DNA from: Saprospiraceae bacterium | GTDB taxonomy: Bacteria > Bacteroidota > Bacteroidia > Chitinophagales > Saprospiraceae | NCBI GenBank assembly: GCA_018057925.1 | Contig: JAGPCT010000024.1 | Coordinates: 1-47,304 of the forward strand | Length of the DNA stretch: 47,304 bases | Reading direction: 5' to 3' | In this document: positions 7,880 through 16,816 of the stretch, piece by piece | How the letters are laid out: every line of letters starts with the position of its first letter | Position numbering within the stretch: the stretch's first letter is position 1 | The notes under the pieces: generated by a model | Told to the model about the DNA's origin: nothing | The model's input: the letters and a program-made list of their open reading frames with translations, nothing else | Databases searched by the model: none | Translations under genes and position numbers: made by a program

Positions 7880-8728
7880 TTATTCTCCTTCTAACTTAAA
7901 TGTAACAGGTAAAGTAAATTGAACACGTACAGATTTACCGTTCTGCTTTCCTGGTTTCCAGTTAGGCATTTTCTTAACGACTCTCATTGCTTCATCGCCA
8001 GCGCCTCCGCCTACAGCGTCACGCACAACTTTAACATTTGCAATGTCACCATTTTTCTCTACCGTAAACTGAAGTATGACTTTTCCTTGCAACCCATTGT
8101 TACGGGCTTCGGATGGATACTTCAAATTTTCACCTATCCATTTATACATCGCACCTGTACCTCCCGGAAATTCGGGCTGTTGTTCTACTACTGTAAAAAT
8201 TTTATTCTCGTCTTCTACTTTTGCTACAACTTTCTTTTCAGTAGATTCAAACAAACCCGGTGCTGCATCAGCTTTAGTATCAATAGTAACCGGAGCATTA
8301 GGATCCCCTTCAACTGTTTTAGTTCCGGGATCTTTATCTTTCAGTTCCTTTACCGTTGCCATTTCAACTTCCTGCGCAACAACCTCTTTCACCACTGGTG
8401 GGACATATTGTACGGAAGCCCTCTCAGGTGGCGGAGGAGGAGCAGTTTGTTCAGGTGGAGGTGGCTCATTCTCTTCCATTGGGGGAGGAGCCTCTAAGTT
8501 AGTAATATTGGCTTCGACTTCTATTGGTTTATCCGGAAAAAATCCTGCAAGTTTATTCTTGATAAACGAATAACTCAAAATTGCCACGGTAAGAACTACA
8601 GTAATCAATATTGCTCTTGCTACAAACTTAGGATACCTTTTGCGAAGGTCATAAGCTCCATAAGCCTTATTACGACCTTCAAACAAGATATCGAGCATAT
8701 CGGCTCTTAATATTTCTTCTCTTTTCAT
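7880..8728 (-). CDS. tonB: Energy transducer TonB
   Basis: 282 residues. A cytoplasmic N-terminus with the LFEGRNKAYGAYDLRKRYP motif typical of Bacteroidota TonB precedes one membrane helix (about 36-57). A proline-rich periplasmic stretch follows (PPPMEENEPPPPEQTAPPPPPE). The C-terminal domain (about 180-282) is TonB-like, with QPEFPGG, YPSEARNNGLQGKV and VQFTLPVTFKLE. It couples the proton motive force harvested by ExbB/ExbD to outer-membrane SusC-type or other TonB-dependent receptors. Same strand as exbD, exbD and exbB upstream, with a 71-bp gap to exbD. Confidence 0.93.
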   Translation of the reverse strand: MKREEILRADMLDILFEGRNKAYGAYDLRKRYPKFVARAILITVVLTVAILSYSFIKNKLAGFFPDKPIEVEANITNLEAPPPMEENEPPPPEQTAPPPPPERASVQYVPPVVKEVVAQEVEMATVKELKDKDPGTKTVEGDPNAPVTIDTKADAAPGLFESTEKKVVAKVEDENKIFTVVEQQPEFPGGTGAMYKWIGENLKYPSEARNNGLQGKVILQFTVEKNGDIANVKVVRDAVGGGAGDEAMRVVKKMPNWKPGKQNGKSVRVQFTLPVTFKLEGE

Positions 8729-8799
8729 AGGTTCGTTTTATTTTTATAACGCATTGTTACGTTGAAATGTTTCATTTATCAACTTATTTTTACGTTAAA

Positions 8800-9363
8800 T
8801 TAATTTGCAGCTGGTGGAGCTCCACCGGCATTTTTAAATTGGTCAACCAAGGCCATCTCTTGAGGAGTAACAGGGACTACAGTATAAGTTCCTATTTCAT
8901 CAATTGCCATTTCATCCAATATATCAATTAAGTTATTATAATTAGAATCATTTGTTGGTTTGATGATAATGACTACCGATTTTATTTTATCTGTCGGCAA
9001 AATAGCTGCTTCTACTTTCTTCTTCTTATCAAGGATAATGCTACGGATGCTTTTGTAGTCCGTATTTTTTATTTCAGGGCTTTGGAGGCCTTCGTAATAC
9101 CAAATAACATTATTGGATCCAAGAATCAATGTAAGTACTTTAGCAGCCGGTACTTCCGGTGGTGGTGGATCATCCGGATTTCTTTCCACAGGCATATTTA
9201 TCTGCATAGCCTGTGGCTTGTTCATAGTTGTGGTAAGCATAAAAAAAGTAATGAGAAGGAAAGCCAAGTCCACCATAGGTGTCAAGTCCACTCTTGTCGA
9301 TAACTTTTTACCTTTTTTGCCACCTTTTTTATCGCCAGAACTGGCGGTATCCATTTGTGCCAT
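8800..9363 (-). CDS. exbD: Biopolymer transport protein ExbD (second copy)
   Basis: 187 residues. A cytoplasmic N-terminus is followed by the signature membrane segment DLTPMVDLAFLLITFFMLTT, whose Asp residues serve proton translocation, then a periplasmic domain ending in a Pro/Ala-rich tail. Compared with the other ExbD here it is shorter and has a DDPPPPEVPAAK linker after the helix. Two non-identical ExbD subunits in one operon is usual for Bacteroidota and suggests a mixed ExbD stoichiometry. Confidence 0.92.
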   Translation of the reverse strand: MAQMDTASSGDKKGGKKGKKLSTRVDLTPMVDLAFLLITFFMLTTTMNKPQAMQINMPVERNPDDPPPPEVPAAKVLTLILGSNNVIWYYEGLQSPEIKNTDYKSIRSIILDKKKKVEAAILPTDKIKSVVIIIKPTNDSNYNNLIDILDEMAIDEIGTYTVVPVTPQEMALVDQFKNAGGAPPAAN

Positions 9364-9396
9364 AACTAATGGTTATTTTACAAAGTTTATATTTTA

Positions 9397-10029
9397 TTAT
9401 TCTTTTTCTTCCGGCTGATTGGGATTGGCTTTCAAGGTAGTCACTGCATAAAATTTATGCCCTTGAATCTTCTTATTTGCCAATGTTGCAAACACAGCCC
9501 TAACAACGGGATATTTCACTCCTCCATCACCTTTGACAGATAATCTTGCTTGCGGATTAACTAACCTTGCATAAGCCACCCATTTAAACAACTGATTAGA
9601 ATCCGTCAATGTTGTATCAACCGGAATGCCGGAAGATTTAAACGACTTTTGATCATTAGGTCGCAAATTCAAATACGACTTCAACTGATTAAAAGGAACT
9701 CCAACTCCTGCACTCAAAGCAAAATTGTCCTTTTCCTCCTTTGTGAGTCCCAATTTCATATTGGTGTCTATCTCATCAATCAGTTTAAGCTTTGTTGGAA
9801 TTCCGTCCATATCAAAGAATACACGTCCATCTTTATCGATTGATATCGTGATAATATTCGTCTCAGCTACCTTGGTATCAGAGATTGAGGCAGGTGTTAC
9901 TACTTCAACCAAATCCGGTGGCTTAAACTTAGTGGCCAGCATAAAGAAGGTCAAGAGTAGGAATGACACGTCACACATCGCTGTCATGTCGATGGCCGTA
10001 CTCTTCCTCGCAATTTTTTTCTTAGGCAT
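9397..10029 (-). CDS. exbD: Biopolymer transport protein ExbD (first copy)
   Basis: 210 residues. N-terminal MPKKKIARKS then the helix DMTAMCDVSFLLLTFFMLATKF with the conserved Asp residues, then a longer periplasmic domain with a ~45-residue insertion (FNQLKSYLNLRPNDQKSF ... DTTLTDSNQLFKW) before the common SVKGDGGVKYPVVRAVF region. Lies 47 bp after exbB and 33 bp before the second exbD on the same strand. Confidence 0.92.
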   Translation of the reverse strand: MPKKKIARKSTAIDMTAMCDVSFLLLTFFMLATKFKPPDLVEVVTPASISDTKVAETNIITISIDKDGRVFFDMDGIPTKLKLIDEIDTNMKLGLTKEEKDNFALSAGVGVPFNQLKSYLNLRPNDQKSFKSSGIPVDTTLTDSNQLFKWVAYARLVNPQARLSVKGDGGVKYPVVRAVFATLANKKIQGHKFYAVTTLKANPNQPEEKE

Positions 10030-10076
10030 TTTGGTTACTTTTAAGAATTAATGAATTTACACAGCTACCTGTGAGA

Positions 10077-10898
10077 TTACTTGTGCTGCGCAGTAAACTG
10101 CTGCTGCATGCTATAACCCGCTTCGTCAATACGGTAAGTCATGCCATCTATTCTTGTAGTAAAGTAACTATATGCAACTATCGCAATAGCTGATGTTGTA
10201 ATACCTAAGGCAGTATTAATTAAGGCTTCAGAGATACCGGTTGCCAATGCTGACGCATCAGGCGCACCACTGGTCGCCATACCTGCAAATGCTCGAATCA
10301 TACCCAAAACCGTACCAATCAAACCAATCAATGTTGCTATGGTTGCTATAGTTGCAATAATAGGTAAATTCTGCTCAAGGCTTGGCAATTCAAGAGAAGT
10401 TGACTCTTCCACTTCCTTTTGGATTGCTGCTACTTTTTGCTCTCTATCCATATCCGTTTCTTTTGCAACACGGTCATAGGTCACTAATCCTGCCCTAATC
10501 ACGTTAGCAACAGAACCTTTCTGCTTATCACAGAATTTGATAGCGCCATTGACATCGCCTCCCGCAAGAGATGCTTGAACATTTCGCACAAAAGTGTCCA
10601 CAGAACCTGAACCCGCTGCCCTCAAAATTGTAATCAATCTTTCAATAGAGAAAATAATGGTAATAAATAATAGTCCCAATAAAATAGGTACAATAAAACC
10701 ACCCTTATATATCACACCAAGATAGTCATGAGGTAATGGATCGTTATTAGGATCTCCTCCAATAAAGTGACTTGGGTCTCCAAATACAAATTTGTAGAGC
10801 AGCCAACCTAACAGAAATGCTATTGGAATTACAATAAATGGTAAATACTCAGCAATTCCTGAACCTTTTATTTCAGTTTTTTTCGGTGCGTTTGCCAT
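10077..10898 (-). CDS. exbB: MotA/TolQ/ExbB proton channel family protein
   Basis: 273 residues with three membrane segments. The conserved TolQ/ExbB block at about 178-245 reads LPIIATIATIATLIGLIGTV, GMIRAF and ALINTALGITTSAIAIVAY. An extra N-terminal helix (LPFIVIPIAFLLGWLLYKF) precedes the core. It forms the pentameric proton channel with the ExbD subunits encoded directly downstream. First gene of the operon, read from the promoter at 10951-10982. Confidence 0.93.
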   Translation of the reverse strand: MANAPKKTEIKGSGIAEYLPFIVIPIAFLLGWLLYKFVFGDPSHFIGGDPNNDPLPHDYLGVIYKGGFIVPILLGLLFITIIFSIERLITILRAAGSGSVDTFVRNVQASLAGGDVNGAIKFCDKQKGSVANVIRAGLVTYDRVAKETDMDREQKVAAIQKEVEESTSLELPSLEQNLPIIATIATIATLIGLIGTVLGMIRAFAGMATSGAPDASALATGISEALINTALGITTSAIAIVAYSYFTTRIDGMTYRIDEAGYSMQQQFTAQHK

Positions 10899-10950
10899 AT
10901 TTAAATCTTTTTAAACTTTTATAATGATTAATAAAACAAAGAATGAGTAG

Positions 10951-10982
10951 CAAATATATTTTTTTGATTACAACTAAACAAA
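10951..10982 (-). promoter_or_regulatory. Promoter of the exbB-exbD-exbD-tonB operon
   Basis: On the minus strand TTTG (10982-10979), a 20-bp spacer, then TATATTTG (10958-10951): a full match to the Bacteroidota consensus. It lies about 52 bp upstream of exbB. Confidence 0.7.
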
Positions 10983-11209
10983 ATAATCTTTACAAAATAT
11001 TTTATAATAAAATCAGATATTTCAATCTTCCCTCATAATCCATATAATTATCAAGGTATTACATAGAATCCAAAATTTTATTATTACTGAAATAAATTTT
11101 TGTTAATAGATGTTAGCCTTTTCTTAAACTTCCCTTTTTATGAATTTTGAGCCTTTTTAATAGTTCAAATAAGACTATATCATTTTATTATCATTGTATT
11201 TTGCTTGCC

Positions 11210-11270
11210 CTAAACCCGAAGTCAACAGTAAAGGTTTTGAAAAACCGCATACTGCAGAATCCGGGCTAAT
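11210..11270 (-). repeat. Family B element remnant, copy B3 (short hairpin form)
   Basis: About 60 bp: TAAACCCGAAGTCAACAGTA at one end, AAGGTTTTGAAAAACC in the centre, and TACTGCAGAATCCGGGCTAAT at the other. The two halves are imperfect inverted repeats of the TTTTTCAAAACC..ACTGC..GAATTCGGGTTTAA end of B2. It looks like a B end pair fused with loss of the middle. Confidence 0.6.
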
Positions 11271-11351
11271 ACAAATATTATTCAATAAATACATAATTTA
11301 CTGTTTTTCATTCGATTAATTCAATATACCCTCCTTTTATATATTAGATAA

Positions 11352-11423
11352 TACCGATTGGATATTCGCAATAGTCCAATTATACCAAAAGATGTTGGAC
11401 TGATTTTATAAATCAATTGGGTA
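11352..11423 (-). mobile_element. Family A element, copy A2 (short form, 72 bp)
   Basis: TACCGATTGGATATTCGCAA ... ATCAATTGGGTA, flanked by TAA at 11349-11351 and 11424-11426 (target duplication, the complement of the TTA at A1). Internal AGTCCAA and TTGGACT arms; the right half carries TGATTTTATAAATCAA. Matches A1 along its whole length apart from A1's ~73-bp central extra segment. Confidence 0.72.
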
Positions 11424-11712
11424 TAACATCGTACAAATAATTTTGAGCCTATAGTTTTCATCTTATAAAGCCCCTCGCTTTTCAAGCAACCTCCTACTAT
11501 ATATATAACATCCCTTCCAATTATCAGAAATTTCGCTTTTCTAATTATTCAATATTTATATATATTATTTATTAATTCATATTATGTTGTTTATCAATAT
11601 AAATAAAGTATCATAAAATTAATATGTCGATTTTTAAACTGTATTTCAATCACTTATAGAAAATATTTAAAAAAAAGTTTTGAAAAAGTTATTTCAGAAT
11701 TAGAAATAAGCA

Positions 11713-11720
11713 TACCTTTG
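11713..11720 (+). promoter_or_regulatory. Probable -7 element of the ribosomal-protein operon
   Basis: TACCTTTG followed by C, 34 bp upstream of the rplM start. It fits TAnnTTTG; no clear TTTG is seen at the expected 19-20 bp upstream. Confidence 0.5.
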
Positions 11721-11754
11721 CGGCTCATTAATTTTAAACATATAAATACAAGTC

Positions 11755-12198
11755 GTGAATACACTAAGTTATAAGACGGTTTCGGCGAAAAAAGAGACGG
11801 TTGAAAAGAAATGGTTTGTTATCGATGCGGAAAATGAAGTAGTAGGTCGTTTGTGTAGCAAAATTGCGCACGTCCTTAGAGGCAAACACCGACCTGACTA
11901 TACCCCGCACGTGGACTGTGGCGACTTTGTAATCGTAATCAACGCTGACAAAGTTAGATTTACCGGTTCAAAGTGGCATCAAAAAGAATATTTAAGTTAT
12001 TCCTTACATCCGGGTGGATTGAAAAGGGTTAATGCAGAAGTTCTACACGAAAAGAAGCCAACCAAAGTTATTGAAGCTGCTGTAAAGGGAATGCTCCCAA
12101 AAAACAAGCTGGGTAACGAAATGATTAAAAAATTATTTGTCTATGCTGATGGCCAACATAAGCATGCTGCACAAAAACCTGAAACACTTAAATTCTAA
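11755..12198 (+). CDS. rplM: 50S ribosomal protein L13
   Basis: 147 residues, full length for L13, with the family features KKWFVIDAENEVVGRLCSKIA, LRGKHRPDYTPHVDCGD and GMLPKNKLG. The start is GTG (11755); no in-frame ATG fits the conserved N-terminus. Early-assembly protein of the large subunit. Followed after 4 bp by rpsI, the classical L13-S9 pair. Confidence 0.97.
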   Translation: MNTLSYKTVSAKKETVEKKWFVIDAENEVVGRLCSKIAHVLRGKHRPDYTPHVDCGDFVIVINADKVRFTGSKWHQKEYLSYSLHPGGLKRVNAEVLHEKKPTKVIEAAVKGMLPKNKLGNEMIKKLFVYADGQHKHAAQKPETLKF

Positions 12199-12202
12199 TT
12201 AA

Positions 12203-12589
12203 ATGGAAATCATTAATGCAATAGGCAGAAGAAAGGCCTCTGTAGCTAGAATTTACCTCTCTAAAGGTGAAGGTAAAATTACTATCAACGGCAAAGATTA
12301 TAAAGAATATTTTCCACAATCACACATACAACTTAAAGTAGTTGAGCCTACCGGCGCAGTTGAAGCTAATGGTATTTACGATATCAAAGTCAATGTATAT
12401 GGTGGTGGAATAAAAGGTCAGGCCGAAGCTATACGTATGGCTATCTCTCGTGCTCTGGTTAAAATAGATGAAGAGTTCAAGAAACCTCTTAAGGTTAAGA
12501 AATTCTTATCTCGTGATCCAAGAGAAGTTGAACGTAAAAAATACGGTAAACCAAAGGCAAGAAAGAGCTTCCAGTTCAGCAAGCGTTGA
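12203..12589 (+). CDS. rpsI: 30S ribosomal protein S9
   Basis: 128 residues with the N-terminal IGRRKASVARIYL block, GGGIKGQAEAIRMAISRAL, and the basic C-terminal tail RKKYGKPKARKSFQFSKR that reaches the decoding centre. Directly after rplM; rpsB follows 54 bp downstream. Confidence 0.97.
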   Translation: MEIINAIGRRKASVARIYLSKGEGKITINGKDYKEYFPQSHIQLKVVEPTGAVEANGIYDIKVNVYGGGIKGQAEAIRMAISRALVKIDEEFKKPLKVKKFLSRDPREVERKKYGKPKARKSFQFSKR

Positions 12590-12643
12590 TCCGGATCCTT
12601 ATCTATTATCCTGTTTAATCTATTATCGAATAAATTTAATTCA

Positions 12644-13372
12644 ATGGAAAAACCATCATATAAAGAACTATTAGATGCCGGAGTTCATTTCGGACACCTA
12701 AAAAGAAAGTGGAATCCCAAGATGTTTCCTTATATCTTCATGGAAAGAAAAGGTATCCACATCATAGACCTTAACAGAACTTCTGATTGCCTTGAAGAAG
12801 CGGCTTCTGCTATGAAACAAATGGCAAAGTCTGGTAAAAAAATCTTGTTTGTTGCTACTAAAAAGCAAGCTAGAGACATCGTCGCTGATGCAGCTAAAAG
12901 CGTCAACATGCCCTTCGTAACGGAACGTTGGTTGGGTGGTATGATGACCAACTTTACAACAATCCGTCGATCTGTTAAAAAAATGCATAACATCGAACGA
13001 ATGTTAGGCGATACTACTCTCACCAGCGTTACTAAGAAGGAAAAGCTGTTGATGGGTAGAGAAAAAACAAAGATGGAACGTGTATTTGGCGGTATTGCTA
13101 ATTTGAATCGTCTCCCATCTGCTGTATTTGTAGTAGATATCGGTCATGAGCACATCGCAATTACTGAAGCTCATAAGTTGGGCATGAAGACCTTCGCAAT
13201 GGTTGATACCAATGCCGACCCTAATCAAGTAGATTTCCCAATTCCAAGCAACGACGACGCTTCTAAATCTATCTCTTTGATTGTCAATTATATGACAGCA
13301 GCTATCAAAGAAGGCTTGGAAGAACGTAAATCTATGAAGCAGGAAATCGAAGGTGAAGAAGAAGAAGGTTGA
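12644..13372 (+). CDS. rpsB: 30S ribosomal protein S2
   Basis: 242 residues. MEKPSYKELLDAGVHFGHLKRKWNP, then RWLGGMMTNFTT and the nucleotide-binding-like VVDIGHEHIAITEAHKLGM block; acidic C-terminal tail EGEEEEG. Linked to tsf as in most bacteria. Confidence 0.97.
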   Translation: MEKPSYKELLDAGVHFGHLKRKWNPKMFPYIFMERKGIHIIDLNRTSDCLEEAASAMKQMAKSGKKILFVATKKQARDIVADAAKSVNMPFVTERWLGGMMTNFTTIRRSVKKMHNIERMLGDTTLTSVTKKEKLLMGREKTKMERVFGGIANLNRLPSAVFVVDIGHEHIAITEAHKLGMKTFAMVDTNADPNQVDFPIPSNDDASKSISLIVNYMTAAIKEGLEERKSMKQEIEGEEEEG

Positions 13373-13421
13373 TCCGTCTCTTTCTAATCCTACTTTCTTA
13401 AATTATTAAATAAATAAAAAA

Positions 13422-14258
13422 ATGAGTGTAGAAATATCTGCAAGTGCGGTAAAACAACTCCGCGACACCACTGGAGCTGGAATGATGGATTGTAAGAAAG
13501 CCCTCACCGAAGCAAATGGAGATTTTGAACAAGCTATCGAGATCCTTCGTAAAAAAGGCCAAAAATTGTCCCTCAAAAGAGCTGACAGAGACGCCAAAGA
13601 AGGTGTTGTCATCGCCATGGTAGATCCAGCCGGTAAAAAAGGAATCATCGTAAAACTAAGCTCTGAAACAGACTTTGTGGCTAAGAATGAAGATTTCATT
13701 GCTTTGGCAAAAAAATTCGCTCAAATAGCAATCGACAATTTCCCTGCTACGAAAGAAGATTTACTTGCCCTTCCATTTGAAAACATTACAATCGGTGATA
13801 AAGTTACTGAACAAGTTGGCGTCATTGGCGAAAAAATAGAAATCGCTAATTATGAGACCTTGGAGGCCGAACAAGTGATATCTTATATCCACAACAACTA
13901 TATGGCAGCCGTCATCATCGGCCTTAATAAACACTCTGACACTTTTGTTTCAGCAGGTGAAGATGTAGCAATGCAAGTTGCAGCAATGAAACCTGTTGCC
14001 GTAGATAAAGACGGAGTCAACGCAGATATCATTTCCAAAGAAATAGAAATTGGAAAAGAAATAGCACGCGCTGAAGGTAAGCCTGAAGAAATGTTGGAAA
14101 AAATTGCCATGGGTAAATTGAATAAGTTTTACCAAGACAATACATTACTCAATCAAGCATTTGTAAGAGGAAGCGGTAAAGAATCCGTCAGGGATTATTT
14201 ATCTTCTATCGATAAAGATTTGACAGTGACCGGTTTTAAACACGTCGCATTGGGTTAA
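13422..14258 (+). CDS. tsf: Elongation factor Ts
   Basis: 278 residues. N-terminal UBA-like domain with LRDTTGAGMMDCKKAL, core TDFVAKNEDF (the TDFV contact motif for EF-Tu) and dimerisation subdomains to the C-terminal SGKESVRDYL. Catalyses GDP release from EF-Tu. 49 bp behind rpsB and followed by a strong terminator. Confidence 0.97.
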   Translation: MSVEISASAVKQLRDTTGAGMMDCKKALTEANGDFEQAIEILRKKGQKLSLKRADRDAKEGVVIAMVDPAGKKGIIVKLSSETDFVAKNEDFIALAKKFAQIAIDNFPATKEDLLALPFENITIGDKVTEQVGVIGEKIEIANYETLEAEQVISYIHNNYMAAVIIGLNKHSDTFVSAGEDVAMQVAAMKPVAVDKDGVNADIISKEIEIGKEIARAEGKPEEMLEKIAMGKLNKFYQDNTLLNQAFVRGSGKESVRDYLSSIDKDLTVTGFKHVALG

Positions 14259-14262
14259 AATT

Positions 14263-14294
14263 AAAAAGCGAATGTTTCGGCATTCGCTTTTTTT
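14263..14294 (+). terminator. Rho-independent terminator after tsf
   Basis: AAAAAGCGAATG, loop TTTCGG, CATTCGCTTTTTTT: a 12-bp stem followed by a T tract, 5 bp beyond the tsf stop. Closes the rplM-rpsI-rpsB-tsf transcript. Confidence 0.9.
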
Positions 14295-14337
14295 ATGCTT
14301 TGTTTAATTATTTTTGTCATTCCACTAATCAACTACT

Positions 14338-15054
14338 ATGAATCTACCATATAAAAGAGTTTTGCTCAAGCTGAGCGGAGAATCATTAATGGGTGAACAA
14401 GGCTTCGGCATCGAGTCAGAGAGATTGGAGCATTATGCCAAAGAAATACACTCTGCTGTGGAATTGGGCGTAGAGGTTGCTGTTGTAATAGGTGGGGGCA
14501 ATATTTTCAGAGGTTTACAAGCTCAATCTTCTGGTATAGAACGTGTCACAGGCGACTATATGGGCATGCTCGCTACTGTCATCAATGGCATGGCGCTCCA
14601 GAGTATGTTAGAAACACATGGCATGTACACCCGCTTGGTTTCGGCACTTGAAATAAGGGAAGTAGCTGAACCATATATCCGTCGTAGAGCTACCAGACAC
14701 CTCGAAAAAGGTCGTGTCGTTATCTTTTCGGCAGGAACCGGAAGTCCATATTTTACGACAGACTCGGCCGCAGCCTTAAGAGCCAATGAGATTACGGCTG
14801 ATGTTCTCCTGAAAGGGACCAGAGTAGATGGCATTTTTACCGCTGACCCTGAGAAAAACCCGGATGCCATGAAATATGACCAGATTTCTTTCAATGAAGT
14901 TATCCATAAAAACCTCAACGTCATGGATATGACAGCTTTTACCTTATGCAGGGAAAATAATCTGCCAATCGTTGTGTTTGATATCAATAAACCGGGCAAC
15001 CTAGCCAATTTGCTAAAAGGTGAAAAACAGGGTACTTTAGTTACTAACCACTGA
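14338..15054 (+). CDS. pyrH: Uridylate (UMP) kinase
   Basis: 238 residues, the usual PyrH length. [15 protein letters not shown] opens the amino-acid-kinase fold; [11 protein letters not shown] and [20 protein letters not shown] bind substrates; FTADPEKNP and the C-terminal [10 protein letters not shown] are family signatures. Phosphorylates UMP to UDP. Own transcript after the tsf terminator, with a TATTTTTG -7-like box at 14309-14316. No frr follows. Confidence 0.96.
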   Translation: MNLPYKRVLLKLSGESLMGEQGFGIESERLEHYAKEIHSAVELGVEVAVVIGGGNIFRGLQAQSSGIERVTGDYMGMLATVINGMALQSMLETHGMYTRLVSALEIREVAEPYIRRRATRHLEKGRVVIFSAGTGSPYFTTDSAAALRANEITADVLLKGTRVDGIFTADPEKNPDAMKYDQISFNEVIHKNLNVMDMTAFTLCRENNLPIVVFDINKPGNLANLLKGEKQGTLVTNH

Positions 15055-15354
15055 TAAGACTGCATTCAAATTATTCCTTAATTCAACATTTTATACCGGT
15101 GTGAATAAATATTTAGAAGTTTGTTGGACCTTTTGAAGTGAAAAAAACAGAGAGATTTACAATAGTTCCTCCGATTGTTGTTTCTCGACCACCCAATGAT
15201 GGCGGTCCGGTGATTAAGATACTCGAATAAGCAAACCATTGACTAATAAGTCTTTGAAAATTACATAACACCGAATTGACGTATAATTTAGACCAATTGA
15301 TGGAAAAGATAGATTACTCTATTTAATTTTTACAATTTCGTTTAACATTTCTCT
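15055..15354. other. Intergenic stretch between pyrH and the VWA gene
   Basis: 300 bp between convergent genes. The only coding hint is a 30-codon frame, GTG at 15138 to TAA at 15230, with a proline-rich reading (IVPPIVVSRPPNDGGP). No ribosome-binding or promoter support, so it is not called as a gene. Confidence 0.5.
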
Positions 15355-16488
15355 TCACATCCTCGATCCAATAATCTGCGCAGCACATAATTCCGGAAAT
15401 TTCTCGGGTGTACTGGCAGCACATACAAATCCCATCTGGGTCAAAGTCTCAGCATTTTCTGTATTCCAAACTCCTTTGCCCGACTTATTTAATGCTAAAA
15501 TTGAAATGCATTTTTTAAACTTAGTCGAAGCCCGTGATGCGGCACGCAACATAGCTACATTATTTTCTGTTTCGTCCAAATCAGAAATCAATATCAATAA
15601 AGTCCGATCCGGGTTGAGACAAGCCTGCATTGCATACTCCAATGCCCTTCCAATATTGGTACTTCCACCCATGTGTGTCGAAAAAAGAATTTCAACCGGA
15701 TCATGCAATTGTCCTGTCAAATCAACCACATCCGTATCAAATAGCGCTAAATGCGTTTTTAATGCAGGGATTTTGCTGAAGATCGATGCGTAAATGGCTG
15801 AATAGACCAATGATTCATACATCGAGCCGGATTGGTCAACAAGAATAAAAATCGTATCAATAGATTTTTGTCGATTTTGCCTTCCAACCAGAGACACCGG
15901 AATAATAGTTTTAGTGCTTTGCTGAAAGGTATGTAAATTTTTAAGAATTGTTTTAGACCAATTGATTTGACGACTCTTTGGCTTACGGTTGGCGACTGGA
16001 GATCTCAATGCCAATCCAATTGCCCTACTCGTTTCAAAGGCAAATAAATCGGTGAGCTTCTTCGCAATAGCCTCAATAATCAAAGTTGCCTTATGCTTGG
16101 CAACATCCGGCAATAGACCTTTCATTTGCAAAATTGTAACTGCCAGGTGGACATCGGGAACAATGTGTTCAATCATCGAATCATCTTGCAGCAACAATTT
16201 CAAACCATACTTTTTGATAGCATCTTTTTGAATAACAACACTCGTGTTGCCCGGAAAATAAAAATCTATTGTTTTTAACCAATCATTGATCTGAAAATTA
16301 CGAACTTGTGAAGACTGCCCATCACCATATACCCATTTTAGAGCTTTGTCGATTTTGTCGTCATCCTGATTCCATTCTACTTCTTCAAAGTCTTCATCAT
16401 CTTTTGGATTTAAACCTAAGATAAGTGACCATTTTTTCAATAAATCATCACGAGAGTCCTGCAAGATGTCATTACCTTCCTCAAGCAT
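15355..16488 (-). CDS. VWA-domain (CoxE-like) protein
   Basis: 377 residues. N-terminal helical region (LLKKWSLILGLNP) typical of the VWA subunit that accompanies MoxR-type AAA ATPase, SWIM and DUF5682/DUF5691 genes. C-terminal von Willebrand A domain (about 208-370) with an intact MIDAS: DQSGS (D218, S220, S222), the GGSTNIGRAL threonine loop and ISDLDETEN. Metal-dependent protein-protein interaction is expected. Here the usual partners are not adjacent: the upstream neighbour is a GlsB-like gene only 3 bp away and the downstream one is pyrH, so the subunit looks orphaned or its partners are elsewhere. Confidence 0.82.
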   Translation of the reverse strand: MLEEGNDILQDSRDDLLKKWSLILGLNPKDDEDFEEVEWNQDDDKIDKALKWVYGDGQSSQVRNFQINDWLKTIDFYFPGNTSVVIQKDAIKKYGLKLLLQDDSMIEHIVPDVHLAVTILQMKGLLPDVAKHKATLIIEAIAKKLTDLFAFETSRAIGLALRSPVANRKPKSRQINWSKTILKNLHTFQQSTKTIIPVSLVGRQNRQKSIDTIFILVDQSGSMYESLVYSAIYASIFSKIPALKTHLALFDTDVVDLTGQLHDPVEILFSTHMGGSTNIGRALEYAMQACLNPDRTLLILISDLDETENNVAMLRAASRASTKFKKCISILALNKSGKGVWNTENAETLTQMGFVCAASTPEKFPELCAAQIIGSRM

Positions 16489-16491
16489 TCA

Positions 16492-16728
16492 TCACTTTTT
16501 TGAAAAAAGACTTACAATCCAACATAATAGAAATGCTCCTATGACTGTTGTCAAAAAACGACCGGGCCCATCAAATCCTAATTTGCCAAAAAGCCATGTC
16601 GCAAATGACCCACCTAATAATCCAAGTATCAAATTTAAGATAAGCCCACTGCCCTTTCCTTTAAATAGCAAACTTCCTACAAAGCCGGCAGCTCCACTTA
16701 ATATCAATGTCCATAACCATTCACCCAT
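16492..16728 (-). CDS. GlsB/YeaQ/YmgE family membrane protein
   Basis: 78 residues, three hydrophobic segments rich in Gly: LILSGAAGFVGSLLFKGKGSG, LILNLILGLLGGSFATWLFG and TVIGAFLLCWIVSLF. Fits the transglycosylase-associated / stress-response small membrane protein family. First gene of a two-gene unit, 3 bp from the VWA gene. Confidence 0.85.
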   Translation of the reverse strand: MGEWLWTLILSGAAGFVGSLLFKGKGSGLILNLILGLLGGSFATWLFGKLGFDGPGRFLTTVIGAFLLCWIVSLFSKK

Positions 16729-16816
16729 AATATTTTTGATTTTATGTTAAATAAACAATAATTTTAGAAATATATGTACTTTAATTCCTTCCTTTGAATT
16801 TCAAAAATAATAAAAT

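Larger units (their letters stand above)
10983..11754. other. Divergent intergenic region with element remnants
   Basis: More than 750 bp of very A+T-rich non-coding DNA between the exbB promoter and rplM. Apart from B3 (11210-11270), A2 (11352-11423) and the rplM -7 box I see no gene or structured RNA. Confidence 0.7.

Noticed and set aside
7919-8573. Two long open frames on the plus strand opposite tonB (192 and 165 codons)
   Set aside because: They are antisense shadows of the proline-rich tonB region; one is Gly/Ser low-complexity, no start signals, no family.
12583-12600. Palindrome GATCCGGATC after rpsI as a terminator
   Set aside because: Short stem without loop or T tract, and the operon continues into rpsB.
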